A stretch of DNA of 18,461 bases from DATAXS01 sp036266715 (GTDB lineage Bacteria; Patescibacteriota; Minisyncoccia; UBA6257; 2-01-FULL-56-20): positions 1-18,461 of the forward strand of contig DATAXS010000016.1 of NCBI GenBank assembly GCA_036266715.1, written 5' to 3'. Made by a program: the position numbers and the translations under genes. Below, one piece after another: positions 5,546 through 12,905 of the stretch. How positions within the stretch are numbered: position 1 is the stretch's first letter; every line of letters starts with the position of its first letter. The notes beneath the pieces were generated by a model. That model was not told the origin of the DNA. It did no database searches and worked only from the letters and a program-made list of their open reading frames with translations.

Positions 5546-6745
5546 ATGGCAGAAAAAGAAAAATTTGCCCGAAACAAGCCGCACTTGAACGTCGGCACGA
5601 TCGGACACGTGGACCACGGGAAGACGACCCTTACCGCGGCCATCACGCACGTGCTCTTCAAAAAGGGCCTTGCAAAGAAAGAAGAAAAAGTTGACCAGAT
5701 CGACAACGCTCCGGAAGAAAAAGCGCGTGGTATCACTATTGCGCTCCACCACTCGGAGTACGAGTCCGAAAAGCGCCACTACGCGCACATCGACGCGCCT
5801 GGCCACGCGGACTACATCAAGAACATGATCACGGGTGCCGCCCAGATGGACGGCGCGATCCTCGTCGTTGCGGCGACGGACGGTCCGATGCCGCAGACGC
5901 GCGAGCACATCTTGCTTGCCCGCCAGGTGGGCGTTCCTTCCATCATCGTCTTCTTGAACAAGTGCGACATGGTGGACGATCCCGAGCTCATTGACCTCGT
6001 GGAATCCGAGGTGCGCGAACTCTTGAAAAAGAACGGTTACGACGGCGACAAGACCCCGGTCATCCGCGGTTCGGCCTTGAAGGCGCTGAACGCGCCTACC
6101 GCGGAATCTCCGGACGCGAAGCCGATCCTTGACCTCGTGAAGGCAATGGACGACTTCTTCCCGGACCCGGTCCGCGACTTGGACAAGCCGTTCCTTATGC
6201 CGATCGAGGACATCTTCTCCATTGAAGGCCGCGGTACGGTCGTCACTGGCCGCGTGGAGCGGGGGAAGGTAAAGGTGAACGAGGAAGTGGAGATCGTAGG
6301 TCTCCGCCCGACGGTCAAGACCGTCATCACGGGCATTGAAATGTTCAACAAGCTTTTGGACGATGGACAGGCCGGCGACAACATCGGCGCCTTGCTCCGC
6401 GGTCTTAAGAAGGAAGACGTTGAACGCGGTCAGGTGATCGCAAAGCCGGGTACGGTGACCCCGCACTCGGAGTTTGAAGCGGAGATTTACGTGCTTGCAA
6501 AAGAGGAAGGTGGCCGCCACTCTCCGTTCTTTGCCGGCTACAAGCCGCAGTTCTACATTCGTACGACAGATGTGACGGGAGAAGTCACGCTTCCCGCGGG
6601 AATGGAAATGGTGATGCCGGGCGACACCGTAAAAATTACCGTGAAGCTCATCGCCCCCGTCGCGCTTGAGGAAAAGATGCGCTTTGCCATCCGCGAAGGA
6701 GGCAAGACCGTAGGCGCAGGCGTCGTGACAAAGATCACGAAATAA
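5546..6745 (+). CDS. tuf: Elongation factor Tu
   Basis: GTPase that brings aminoacyl-tRNA to the ribosomal A site. Full length at 399 aa. The G domain has GHVDHGKT (P loop), RGITIALHH (switch I), DAPGHADY (switch II, with the catalytic His kept) and NKCD. Domains 2 and 3 follow, with GRGTVVTGRVERG and GYKPQFYIRTTDVTG. Ala stands where E. coli has Cys81 of DCPGH. Its own promoter and a 164-nt structured leader suggest control separate from fusA. rpsJ follows after 35 nt. The start context is AACCAAATG with no Shine-Dalgarno. Confidence 0.98.
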   Translation: MAEKEKFARNKPHLNVGTIGHVDHGKTTLTAAITHVLFKKGLAKKEEKVDQIDNAPEEKARGITIALHHSEYESEKRHYAHIDAPGHADYIKNMITGAAQMDGAILVVAATDGPMPQTREHILLARQVGVPSIIVFLNKCDMVDDPELIDLVESEVRELLKKNGYDGDKTPVIRGSALKALNAPTAESPDAKPILDLVKAMDDFFPDPVRDLDKPFLMPIEDIFSIEGRGTVVTGRVERGKVKVNEEVEIVGLRPTVKTVITGIEMFNKLLDDGQAGDNIGALLRGLKKEDVERGQVIAKPGTVTPHSEFEAEIYVLAKEEGGRHSPFFAGYKPQFYIRTTDVTGEVTLPAGMEMVMPGDTVKITVKLIAPVALEEKMRFAIREGGKTVGAGVVTKITK

Positions 6746-6780
6746 GGTACCATAGCTACACGCGAAGACGCTTAAAACCA

Positions 6781-7110
6781 ATGGCAAAAAAGGAATCGGA
6801 CACCCCACAAAAGATTCGTCTGAGGATAAAGTCCTACGATCACAAGTTGATCGATAATTCGGCGCGCCAGATCATAGAGGCAGCCGAACGGAACGATGCA
6901 AAAGTGGTGGGTCCGATCCCGTTGCCCACGGAGATCAAGCGCTACACCGTGAACCGCTCCACCTTTGTCCACAAGGACTCGCGCGAACAGTTTGAGCTCC
7001 GGGTCCACAAGCGGCTCGTGGAAATCACGAACCCCTCCCAGAAGATCATAGAATCGCTTACGAACTTGAATCTTCCTGCTGGCGTGGATGTGGAGGTGAA
7101 GATGGTATAG
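6781..7110 (+). CDS. rpsJ: 30S ribosomal protein S10
   Basis: uS10 of the 30S head, also the NusE partner in transcription antitermination. The 109-aa length is near normal. Typical stretches are IRLRIKSYDHKLID, GPIPLPTEIKRYTVNRS and a C-terminal LPAGVDVEVKMV. The start context is AAAACCAATG. It follows tuf closely and is cut off from rplC by a strong terminator and a new promoter, so it is transcribed with tuf and not with the rest of the S10 genes. Confidence 0.98.
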   Translation: MAKKESDTPQKIRLRIKSYDHKLIDNSARQIIEAAERNDAKVVGPIPLPTEIKRYTVNRSTFVHKDSREQFELRVHKRLVEITNPSQKIIESLTNLNLPAGVDVEVKMV

Positions 7111-7139
7111 TACGGCGCAAAAGATGGGTTTTTAGAAAA

Positions 7140-7161
7140 GTCCCGCTTCGGCGGGATTTTT
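7140..7161 (+). terminator. Intrinsic terminator after rpsJ
   Basis: TCCCGC, the stable TTCG tetraloop, GCGGGA and then five T's: a textbook Rho-independent terminator. It ends the tuf-rpsJ transcript. Confidence 0.9.
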
Positions 7162-7178
7162 CGCTACCTTGGCTAAAG

Positions 7179-7206
7179 TTGACATTAAACCAGGTTCTGC
7201 TATACT
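7179..7206 (+). promoter_or_regulatory. S10-spc operon promoter
   Basis: TTGACA (7179-7184), a 16-nt spacer and TATACT (7201-7206), between the rpsJ terminator and rplC. It predicts a start near 7213 and a leader of about 190 nt. It should drive the run from rplC to secY, in which no further clear terminator is seen. Confidence 0.82.
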
Positions 7207-7233
7207 TTCCCGTAAGGTTTCCTCGGAAGATTT

Positions 7234-7296
7234 ATGTCACTATTTACCTGCTCGGGAAGACGAAATTCGTTTTCTTTAGGGGATCGCCTCGATTGA
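7234..7296 (+). CDS. Possible 20-codon leader ORF
   Basis: An ATG at 7234, preceded by GGAAG at a 4-nt distance, opens a 20-codon frame (MSLFTCSGRRNSFSLGDRLD) that ends at TGA 7294-7296, inside the leader of the rplC transcript. It overlaps two hairpins (7256-7274 and 7285-7301) and stops 30 nt before a terminator-like hairpin. That layout would suit a leader peptide in transcription attenuation. No run of one amino acid's codons is seen, and a chance ORF is quite possible. Confidence 0.22.
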   Translation: MSLFTCSGRRNSFSLGDRLD

Positions 7297-7350
7297 GGGC
7301 GGCCTTTATTGGGTAGTGGCAAAACTTCCGGGCGACGAACCGGATTTTTT
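7256..7350 (+). promoter_or_regulatory. Structured leader of rplC with terminator-like hairpin
   Basis: Three hairpins in a row are visible. GAAGACGA (7256-7263) pairs with TCGTTTTC (7267-7274). CGCCTC (7285-7290) pairs with GAGG...CG (7295-7301, one bulged G). TCCGG (7327-7331) pairs with CCGGA (7340-7344) and leads directly into six T's (7345-7350). The last has the form of an intrinsic terminator with a short stem. It lies 53 nt before rplC and may act as an attenuator for the ribosomal operon. In E. coli L4 controls the S10 leader; whether this leader responds to a ribosomal protein cannot be told from sequence. Confidence 0.45.
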
Positions 7351-7403
7351 ATTGTGTGCGGCGTGCCTTCACGGGCGCCTCATCAAAAGACATTACTCAA
7401 AGC

Positions 7404-7961
7404 ATGTCATTCATTCTTGGCAAGAAATTGAATATGACGCAGATCTGGAAGGACGGCAAAGTGGTCCCGGTGACCGTCGTCCACGCCACGCCGAACAAGG
7501 TGGCGGTTTTGCGCACCAAAGAAAAAGACGGCTACGAAGCCGTGCAGGTTTCGCTCGGCCGCGCAAAGAAGGAGTTTCGCAACCGGCCGGCAAATCCCGT
7601 GGCAATGGAAAAGTTTACAGCGGGCAGCGATGTGACCGTAGAAAATTTTAAGGAAGGGGACAAGGTCCGCGTGTCGGGCGTGATGAAGGGCCGCGGTTTC
7701 CAGGGTGTCGTGAAGCGCCACAACTTTGCCGGAGGTCCCAAGACCCACGGTCAGAAGAACCGGCACCGCGCACCGGGCTCCATAGGCTCCACCGCCTTCC
7801 AGCGCGTGGTTCCGGGACGCCGCATGGCGGGGCGCATGGGCGGCACGCGCGTGACGATCAAAAATTTGACGGTGGCGCAGATAGACAAGGAGAACAATTT
7901 GATATTTTTGAAGGGTGCCGTGCCGGGCGCGCGCGGCGGTTTGCTCGAGATCCGGAAATAA
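7404..7961 (+). CDS. rplC: 50S ribosomal protein L3
   Basis: uL3, an early-assembly protein whose loop reaches the peptidyl transferase centre. The ATG at 7404 (MSFILGKKLNMTQIW) matches the family's usual N-terminus; a longer frame from 7356 would add 16 unlikely residues. The 185 aa are shorter than E. coli L3 (209), with less of the peripheral part between residues 30 and 80. The core GFQGVVKRHNFAGGP, HRAPGSIGS and GRRMAGRMG stretch is complete. First gene of the third transcription unit. No Shine-Dalgarno. Confidence 0.97.
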   Translation: MSFILGKKLNMTQIWKDGKVVPVTVVHATPNKVAVLRTKEKDGYEAVQVSLGRAKKEFRNRPANPVAMEKFTAGSDVTVENFKEGDKVRVSGVMKGRGFQGVVKRHNFAGGPKTHGQKNRHRAPGSIGSTAFQRVVPGRRMAGRMGGTRVTIKNLTVAQIDKENNLIFLKGAVPGARGGLLEIRK

Positions 7962-7968
7962 TTTGAAC

Positions 7969-8625
7969 ATGACCATGCAAACCGACGTTTATAATTTGAA
8001 CAATCAGAAGGTGGGAACGGTGGAACTTCCGGAGAATGTGTTTGGCGCAAAGTGGAACGAACCGCTCGTGAAGCAGGTATTGGAGGCGCAAAATGCGAAT
8101 GCCCGTACGCCCTGGGCGCACACAAAGACGCGCGGCGAAGTGCGCGGCGGCGGCAAAAAGCCGTGGCGGCAAAAGGGCACCGGCCGCGCGCGGCACGGCT
8201 CCATTCGTTCTCCGCTTTGGATAGGCGGCGGAAAGGCGCACGGTCCGCGGAACGAGCGGGACTATTCGCAAAAAGTGAACAAAAAGATGAAGCGCGTGGC
8301 GCTCTTTGCGGTACTTTCGCGCAAGGCGAAGGACGGCGAGCTTAAAATATTTGAAAACTTTGTGCTCGCGGCGCCCAAGACGAAAGTGCTCGCCTCTACG
8401 CTTCGCGCGCTTTTGAGCATGAACGCAAAGAAAACCGAGAAGCGCTACGACGTCTTGTTTGTTGCGGAGGCGGGAAACAAGAACCTTGCGCGCGCATCGG
8501 CCAATTTGCAAAAGACAAAAGCGCTTGATGCCACTTCGCTCAACGTGGAGGACGTGTTGAACCACAAGAATCTTTTCATCGAAAAAGATGCGGTCGCGAC
8601 CATCGCCAAGCATTACAAAATATAA
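7969..8625 (+). CDS. rplD: 50S ribosomal protein L4
   Basis: uL4, which lines the nascent-peptide tunnel constriction and in many bacteria also represses its own operon. The long loop has TRGEVRGGGKKPWRQKGTG, RARHGSIRSPLWIGGG and HGPRNERDYSQKVNKKMK, as expected. The 218-aa length is ordinary. Two close starts exist, 7969 (MTMQTDVYNL) and 7975 (MQTDVYNL); the second has the ACC-ATG context seen before many genes here and fits homologue N-termini better. It follows rplC by 7 nt. Confidence 0.96.
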   Translation: MTMQTDVYNLNNQKVGTVELPENVFGAKWNEPLVKQVLEAQNANARTPWAHTKTRGEVRGGGKKPWRQKGTGRARHGSIRSPLWIGGGKAHGPRNERDYSQKVNKKMKRVALFAVLSRKAKDGELKIFENFVLAAPKTKVLASTLRALLSMNAKKTEKRYDVLFVAEAGNKNLARASANLQKTKALDATSLNVEDVLNHKNLFIEKDAVATIAKHYKI

Positions 8626-8633
8626 AAACCGCC

Positions 8634-8912
8634 ATGGCCGAAGTATTTATTATCAAAAAACCCTGGGTAACCGAAAAAGCGACACGGCTTTCCGAATCGG
8701 GAAAGTACGTGTTTATTGTAGCGCCGCACGCGACGAAGCCGGAGATCAAGAAAGCGGTAAAAGAAACATACAAAGTGGACGCGGTTTCCGTAAACATGGT
8801 GAACCGTCCGGCGAAGATAAAGCGGTTCGGCCAGGCAATGAAGGGTGCCACGGGCGGCTACCGGAAGGCGATCGTCACCTTAAAGAAAGGACAAAAAATT
8901 GACATCCAATAA
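8634..8912 (+). CDS. rplW: 50S ribosomal protein L23
   Basis: uL23 at the exit of the peptide tunnel, docking site for trigger factor and SRP. The 92 aa include the typical PWVTEKATRLSESGKYVFIV start and the EIKKAVKETYKVDAVSVN helix-strand. It starts 8 nt after rplD with CCGCC before the ATG, and its stop is one base from the rplB start, which suggests coupled translation. Confidence 0.97.
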   Translation: MAEVFIIKKPWVTEKATRLSESGKYVFIVAPHATKPEIKKAVKETYKVDAVSVNMVNRPAKIKRFGQAMKGATGGYRKAIVTLKKGQKIDIQ

Positions 8913-8913
8913 T

Positions 8914-9738
8914 ATGAAGTCCTATAAGCCAACAACTCCCTCGCGCCGCTCCATGACGGTTCCCGATTACCGGCAGCTTTCCAACGCGCGTCCCTGGAAG
9001 CCGCTCTTGAAGAAGATCAAGGCGACGGGCGGGCGCAACGGGCAAGGCCGGATTACGATGCGCCACCAGGGCGGCGGCCACAAAAAGCTCTACCGCATGG
9101 TGGATTTCAAGCAGAATCGCATGAACATGAAGGCGGTCGTGGAGACGCTTGAATACGATCCTTACCGCACCGCGTTTATCGCGCTCATAAAATATGCCGA
9201 TGGCGCGCATTCTTATATATTGGCACCGGAGGGTATAAAGGCGGGTACCGAGATTTTGACGGCAGAAACGACTCCCTTGAGGACTGGCAATCGGATGAAG
9301 CTCAGGAATATCCCGGTGGGCTACCAGGTCCACAACATCGAAATGACGCCTGGCGCTGGAGGAATCCTTGCGCGGGCAGCGGGTTCCTACGCCGAGGTTT
9401 TGGCGAACGCGGACGGCTACACCGACCTCAAATTGAGTTCCAGCGAAGTGCGCCGCGTGCAGTGGGAAGGGCTCGCATCGCTTGGCCAGGTGTCCAATGC
9501 CGAGTGGAATTTGGTTTCCATCGGGAAGGCCGGACGTTCGCGCTGGATGGGCATCCGTCCCACGGTGCGCGGCAAGGCAATGAACCCGGTGGACCACCCG
9601 TACGGTGGCGGCGAAGGCAGCCAGCCGCGCGGTACCCGCAAACCGAAAACAAAGTGGGGCAAGGTGACGGGCGGCCACAAGACGCGCAACCACAAGAACC
9701 GTTCCAATAAATTTATTTTGTCGCGCCGCAAGAAATAA
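8914..9738 (+). CDS. rplB: 50S ribosomal protein L2
   Basis: uL2, needed for subunit joining and peptidyl transfer. The ATG at 8914 gives 274 aa, the normal length; a longer frame reaching back into rplW is unlikely. Signature stretches are GRNGQGRITMRHQGGGHK and RGKAMNPVDHPYGGGEG. In that last motif the functionally important His (E. coli H229 by my count) is kept, while the second His of the usual DHPH is Tyr. The basic C-terminus ends in SRRKK. No room for a Shine-Dalgarno upstream other than within rplW, and none is seen. Confidence 0.97.
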   Translation: MKSYKPTTPSRRSMTVPDYRQLSNARPWKPLLKKIKATGGRNGQGRITMRHQGGGHKKLYRMVDFKQNRMNMKAVVETLEYDPYRTAFIALIKYADGAHSYILAPEGIKAGTEILTAETTPLRTGNRMKLRNIPVGYQVHNIEMTPGAGGILARAAGSYAEVLANADGYTDLKLSSSEVRRVQWEGLASLGQVSNAEWNLVSIGKAGRSRWMGIRPTVRGKAMNPVDHPYGGGEGSQPRGTRKPKTKWGKVTGGHKTRNHKNRSNKFILSRRKK

Positions 9739-9758
9739 TCACGTCTCACACCACTCCC

Positions 9759-10091
9759 ATGTCACGATCACTTAAAAAGGGCCCGTTCGTAGATCCGAAA
9801 TTGCTCCAAAAGATAGCAAAAGCACGCCCGGAGGCCGGCGCCATAAAAACATGGTCCCGCGCGTCCGAGATCGCGCCCGAAATGGTGGGCTACACGTTTG
9901 GCGTACATAACGGCCGCGCGTTCATTGACGTGCGCGTTACGGAAGAAATGGTGGGCCACCGCCTCGGCGAATTTTCTCCCACGCGCAAATTCACGAAGCA
10001 CGGCGGCAAGATCCAGAAGGAGCTCGAAATAAAAGCCGCAGAGACCGCAAAGGCCCAGACCGCCGCGGTGAAAGAACCGGCCAAGAAATAA
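9759..10091 (+). CDS. rpsS: 30S ribosomal protein S19
   Basis: uS19 of the 30S head, partner of S13. The family core is clear: SRSLKKGPFVDPKLL, KTWSRASEIAPEMVG, HNGRAFIDVRVTEEMVGHRLGEFSPTR split over residues 50-77. A tail of about 25 residues rich in Ala and Lys (ends VKEPAKK) makes it longer (110 aa) than E. coli S19 (92). Start context CACTCCCATG. It lies 20 nt after rplB. Confidence 0.97.
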   Translation: MSRSLKKGPFVDPKLLQKIAKARPEAGAIKTWSRASEIAPEMVGYTFGVHNGRAFIDVRVTEEMVGHRLGEFSPTRKFTKHGGKIQKELEIKAAETAKAQTAAVKEPAKK

Positions 10092-10121
10092 TTTGCAATT
10101 TACTAATTTTCAACTTACAAA

Positions 10122-10634
10122 ATGGAAGAGCAAACCGTAAAACTAAATTATTTGAGGATGGCGCCGCGCAAAGTGCGGAGCGTTGGCGACCTCATTAAGG
10201 GCATGCCCGTCACGGAGGCGGAAGCTCAGCTCATGGTCCAGCGCCGCCGTCCGGCAAAAGCGCTTTTGAAGCTCTTGCGCTCGGGCGTCGCGAATGCTAA
10301 AAACAACAAGAAATGGAATCCGGATCACCTCTTTGTGGTTGCGGTCCGCGTTGACGGGGGACCGATGCTGAAGCGCATGCTCCCGCGCGCGCGCGGTTCG
10401 GCATCGCCCATCCAGAAAAAGATGAGCAACGTGACGCTCACGCTCGGCCTGAACGAGGCCTTGAAGCCGAAATACCAGATCGTGGTGCCGAAGAAGGTGA
10501 AGACCCCGCCGGGCGTGGAGCGGCCGTCGCGCGAAAAGCGCGTGAAGCAGCCGGAAGGCACGCAGGATTCAAGGCCCAAGAAGCCAGGCTTCTTTAAACG
10601 GATGTTCAGCTCAAAATCGCGGACCTCTAAATAA
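10122..10634 (+). CDS. rplV: 50S ribosomal protein L22 with C-terminal extension
   Basis: uL22, whose long beta hairpin lines the peptide tunnel. The core is recognisable (YLRMAPRKVRSVGDLIKG, RSGVANAKNN, MLPRARGSASPIQKK). After about residue 115 comes a basic extension of about 55 residues (KTPPGVERPSREKRVKQPEG, ending with KKPGFFKRMFSSKS), which makes the protein 170 aa against about 110 in E. coli. It is likely disordered with a short helical end. The extension keeps the neighbours' codon use, so it is not a frameshift. It begins 30 nt after rpsS, and rpsC follows after 5 nt. Confidence 0.96.
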   Translation: MEEQTVKLNYLRMAPRKVRSVGDLIKGMPVTEAEAQLMVQRRRPAKALLKLLRSGVANAKNNKKWNPDHLFVVAVRVDGGPMLKRMLPRARGSASPIQKKMSNVTLTLGLNEALKPKYQIVVPKKVKTPPGVERPSREKRVKQPEGTQDSRPKKPGFFKRMFSSKSRTSK

Positions 10635-10639
10635 ATCCC

Positions 10640-11383
10640 ATGGGACAGAAAATAAATCCAAATTCATATCGTTTGGGCGTCTCAAAGAACTGGCCGGTGC
10701 GCTGGTTTATTAAGGGCGGCTACGCGAAGTTTTTGGAAGAGGACGAAGCCATTCGCAAAACGATCATGAAGAAGATCGGCCTTGCCGGCGTTTCGGGCAT
10801 CGAAATTGAGCGGACTCAGGGAAATCTCCGCGTGTTCATCAAGGCGGCGCGTCCCGGACTCGTGATTGGCCGCGGCGGCAAGGGCGTTGAGGATTTGAAC
10901 AAAGCGATCGCGGATGCGGTACGGAAAGTGCGCAAGACCAAGAGCCCCATCCCGATGAGCGTGAACGTGGAGGAATTAAAGCGCTCCGAGATCGCCGCGC
11001 CCTACGTGGCCCAGCAGATCGCGTGGGATCTGGAGAAGCGCATGCCCTTCCGCCGCACCATGAAGAAATATATAGAGCAGGTGGTGCAGAACAAAGAGGT
11101 AAAAGGCGTAAAGATATTCTTGTCCGGCCGCTTGGACGGCAATGAAATTGCACGCCGGGAACACCTTTCGCGCGGTTCGCTGCCGTTGCAGACCCTCCGC
11201 GCGGACATTGATTATGCAAAAGCGACGGCATTTACGACATACGGCACGATCGGCATTCGCGTGTGGATCTACAAAGGAGAGATATTCGAAATGGACACGC
11301 GCGAAGAAGAGCGCCGCGCGGCACAGGGCGGCCGCATTCCCGCAGGGCGCGCCCCCATGCCGCACCCCGGGCGAAAATTGTAA
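10640..11383 (+). CDS. rpsC: 30S ribosomal protein S3
   Basis: uS3 at the mRNA entry channel, with helicase activity together with S4 and S5. The 247 aa start with MGQKINPNSYRLG. The KH domain has GLVIGRGGKGVEDL, and the C-terminal domain has SGRLDGNEIARRE and GTIGIRVWIYKGE. The C-terminal tail is basic. Its last codons, AAA TTG TAA, lie inside the A/T-rich repeat that fills the space up to rplP, so the repeat supplies the end of the protein. Confidence 0.98.
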   Translation: MGQKINPNSYRLGVSKNWPVRWFIKGGYAKFLEEDEAIRKTIMKKIGLAGVSGIEIERTQGNLRVFIKAARPGLVIGRGGKGVEDLNKAIADAVRKVRKTKSPIPMSVNVEELKRSEIAAPYVAQQIAWDLEKRMPFRRTMKKYIEQVVQNKEVKGVKIFLSGRLDGNEIARREHLSRGSLPLQTLRADIDYAKATAFTTYGTIGIRVWIYKGEIFEMDTREEERRAAQGGRIPAGRAPMPHPGRKL

Positions 11384-11411
11384 AATTGGAAATTGAAAAT
11401 TCTTCAAATCA
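11373..11411 (+). repeat. A/T-rich spacer repeat copy (before rplP)
   Basis: Direct copy of the element GAAAATTG-TAAAATTG-GAAATTG-AAAATTCTTCAAA ending at the rplP ATG. It includes the stop codon of rpsC. Closely matches the copies before rplN, rplX and rpsH. Confidence 0.65.
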
Positions 11412-11822
11412 ATGCTTATTCCTAAAAAAGTAAAACATCGCAAATGGCAGAAAGGGCGCTCGCGCATGCGCCAAGTGGAAACGCGCGGGCTCACGCTTTC
11501 CTACGGCCAGTACGGATTGAAGTCGCTCGATGCGGCGTGGCTTACGTCGCGCCAGATAGAGGCGGCGCGCAAGACGATCACGAACTTTATGAAGCGGAAC
11601 GGCCGCCTGTGGATCCGCGTGTTCCCCGACAAGCCCGTCACCCTCCGCCCGCCGGAAACCACGATGGGCGGCGGCAAGGGGAATGTGGACCACTACGTGT
11701 TCCCGGTGCGTCCGGGCCGCATCCTCTTTGAGGTTGACGGCGTGGACAAGGCGACCGCGGAAGAAGCGCTCCGGCTTGCGTCGCACAAGCTGCCGGTCAA
11801 AACCCGCATTATTGCAAAATAG
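11412..11822 (+). CDS. rplP: 50S ribosomal protein L16
   Basis: uL16 at the A-site tRNA elbow. The 136-aa length is normal. Typical stretches: MLIPKKVKHRKWQKGR at the start, GLKSLDAAWLTSRQIEAAR, and GGGKGNVDHYVFPV. The start has no Shine-Dalgarno and directly follows the A/T-rich repeat. Placed between rpsC and rpmC as in most bacteria. Confidence 0.98.
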   Translation: MLIPKKVKHRKWQKGRSRMRQVETRGLTLSYGQYGLKSLDAAWLTSRQIEAARKTITNFMKRNGRLWIRVFPDKPVTLRPPETTMGGGKGNVDHYVFPVRPGRILFEVDGVDKATAEEALRLASHKLPVKTRIIAK

Positions 11823-11849
11823 CCGCGCGCGCCATTTTTTACCAAACCC

Positions 11850-12077
11850 ATGAAGAAAAAAGACATCCAAGAATTAAAGAACCGCACAAAAGAAGAGCTC
11901 GCGCACCTCGTGCACGAAGAGCAAGTAAAGCTCCGGACGCTTCGCTTTGAGCTTGCGGCGGGGAAAGTGAAGGACGTTAATGCGCTCCGGGAAACCAAGA
12001 AGAAGATCGCGCGGATGAATACGTTTCTCGGTACGCAAATCGCCGAGGCGCCGGCCAAAATGAAGAATACCAAATAA
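11850..12077 (+). CDS. rpmC: 50S ribosomal protein L29
   Basis: uL29, a two-helix protein near the tunnel exit. The 75 aa have the family pattern: KKKDIQELKNRTKEELAHLV, then LRTLRFELAAGKVKDVNALRE and KKKIARMNTFLG. Slightly longer than E. coli L29 (63), with a short Lys/Ala tail. Start context AAACCCATG; rpsQ follows after 5 nt. Confidence 0.95.
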   Translation: MKKKDIQELKNRTKEELAHLVHEEQVKLRTLRFELAAGKVKDVNALRETKKKIARMNTFLGTQIAEAPAKMKNTK

Positions 12078-12082
12078 CCACC

Positions 12083-12364
12083 ATGCCTCCCGAACACCAA
12101 AATCAAAAACCGGAAAATAAAAAGCGCAGGATCGCGGGCGTGGTTGTTTCAGACAAAATGCAAAAGACGCGCGTGGTTGCCGTCTCGCGCCTCAAGAAGC
12201 ACCCCAAGTACCTCAAGTACTACAAGGTGACGACCAAGTTCAAGGCACATGACGAAGCGAACGAGTACAAGACCGGTGATGAGGTGGTGATAGAGGAAAC
12301 GCGCCCGATGTCCCGCGAAAAGCGCTGGAAGATCGTGGGCCGCGTTTCAAAAGCGGGTTCCTAA
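12083..12364 (+). CDS. rpsQ: 30S ribosomal protein S17
   Basis: uS17, an early-binding OB-fold protein. The 93 aa show GVVVSDKMQKTRVVAVSRLKKHPKY and the KAHDEANEYKTGDEVVIEETRPMSREKRW pattern (given in parts: GDEVVIEETRP, SREKRWKIVG). Start context ACCACCATG; no Shine-Dalgarno. Confidence 0.97.
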   Translation: MPPEHQNQKPENKKRRIAGVVVSDKMQKTRVVAVSRLKKHPKYLKYYKVTTKFKAHDEANEYKTGDEVVIEETRPMSREKRWKIVGRVSKAGS

Positions 12365-12366
12365 AA

Positions 12367-12406
12367 TGAAAATTGCAAAATTGCCAAATTATAAATTTCT
12401 TCAACC
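12367..12406 (+). repeat. A/T-rich spacer repeat copy (before rplN)
   Basis: Direct copy: TGAAAATTG-CAAAATTG-CCAAATT-ATAAATTTCTTCAACC, ending at the rplN ATG. It starts 2 nt after the rpsQ stop and so makes up nearly all of the spacer. Confidence 0.65.
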
Positions 12407-12775
12407 ATGATACAAGAACGTTCCATCTTAAAAGTAGCGGACAACAGCGGCGCAAAGATCGTGCGGTGTTTCCGCATCCTTGGCGGTACGCGCCACCGCT
12501 ATGCGAACGTGGGGGACATCGTCGTGGCATCCGTGCAGACCGCCGAACCGCGCAAGAGTGTCAAGAAGAAGGACGTGGTGAAAGTGCTCGTGGTCCGCAC
12601 CAAGAACGCGCTTCGCCGCGCGGACGGTTCCTATGTGCGCTTTGACGAGAACGCGGTGGTGCTGATAGATGCAAAACAGGAGCCGGTGGCGACCCGCGTC
12701 TTTGGCCCCTTGCCGCGCGAGCTCAAGGAAAAAGGGTACGAAAAACTTATGACGATGGCCGAGGAAATAGTATGA
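12407..12775 (+). CDS. rplN: 50S ribosomal protein L14
   Basis: uL14 at the subunit interface, the binding site of the silencing factor RsfS. The 122-aa length is normal. Typical stretches are MIQERSILKVADNSGAK, RADGSYVRFDENAVVLID and RVFGPLPRELKEKGYEK. Start context TTCAACCATG. Its stop TGA is the first three bases of the inverse A/T-rich repeat that follows. Confidence 0.98.
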   Translation: MIQERSILKVADNSGAKIVRCFRILGGTRHRYANVGDIVVASVQTAEPRKSVKKKDVVKVLVVRTKNALRRADGSYVRFDENAVVLIDAKQEPVATRVFGPLPRELKEKGYEKLMTMAEEIV

Positions 12776-12905
12776 AAATTTCCAATTATCAATTTTGCAA
12801 TTTTCAAAGAATTTCCAAAATCAATCTCCAATGAACATTAACCATTTTACATTGAAAATTATTTGTAAAATTGAAAAATGTAAATTGTAAAATTCTTAAA
12901 AAAAC
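12773..12905 (+). repeat. Inverted pair of A/T-rich repeats, rplN-rplX spacer
   Basis: The longest spacer inside the ribosomal run holds an inverse copy (12773-12832) followed by a direct copy (12852-12905, ending TAAAATTCTTAAAAAAAC at the rplX ATG). AATTTTCAA (12799-12807) pairs perfectly with TTGAAAATT (12852-12860), and CAATTTT (12790-12796) with AAAATTG (12867-12873), so a long A/T-rich hairpin can form. No T run follows in the right place for termination and no good promoter was seen. Confidence 0.6.

Noticed and set aside
5381..6808. 475-codon open frame on the minus strand opposite tuf
   Set aside because: It is the mirror of a highly conserved EF-Tu gene and arises from its biased codon use. 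The peptide is rich in Arg, His and Val with no family likeness and no promoter.
7316..7651. 111-codon plus-strand frame starting in the rplC leader
   Set aside because: Most of it overlaps rplC in another frame, and the peptide is unlike any family; the start falls inside the terminator-like region.
7858..8613. 251-codon minus-strand frame opposite rplD
   Set aside because: Antisense shadow of L4, with no start signal and no family likeness.
8875..9693. 272-codon minus-strand frame opposite rplB
   Set aside because: Antisense to a clear L2 gene; low-complexity peptide without recognisable domains.
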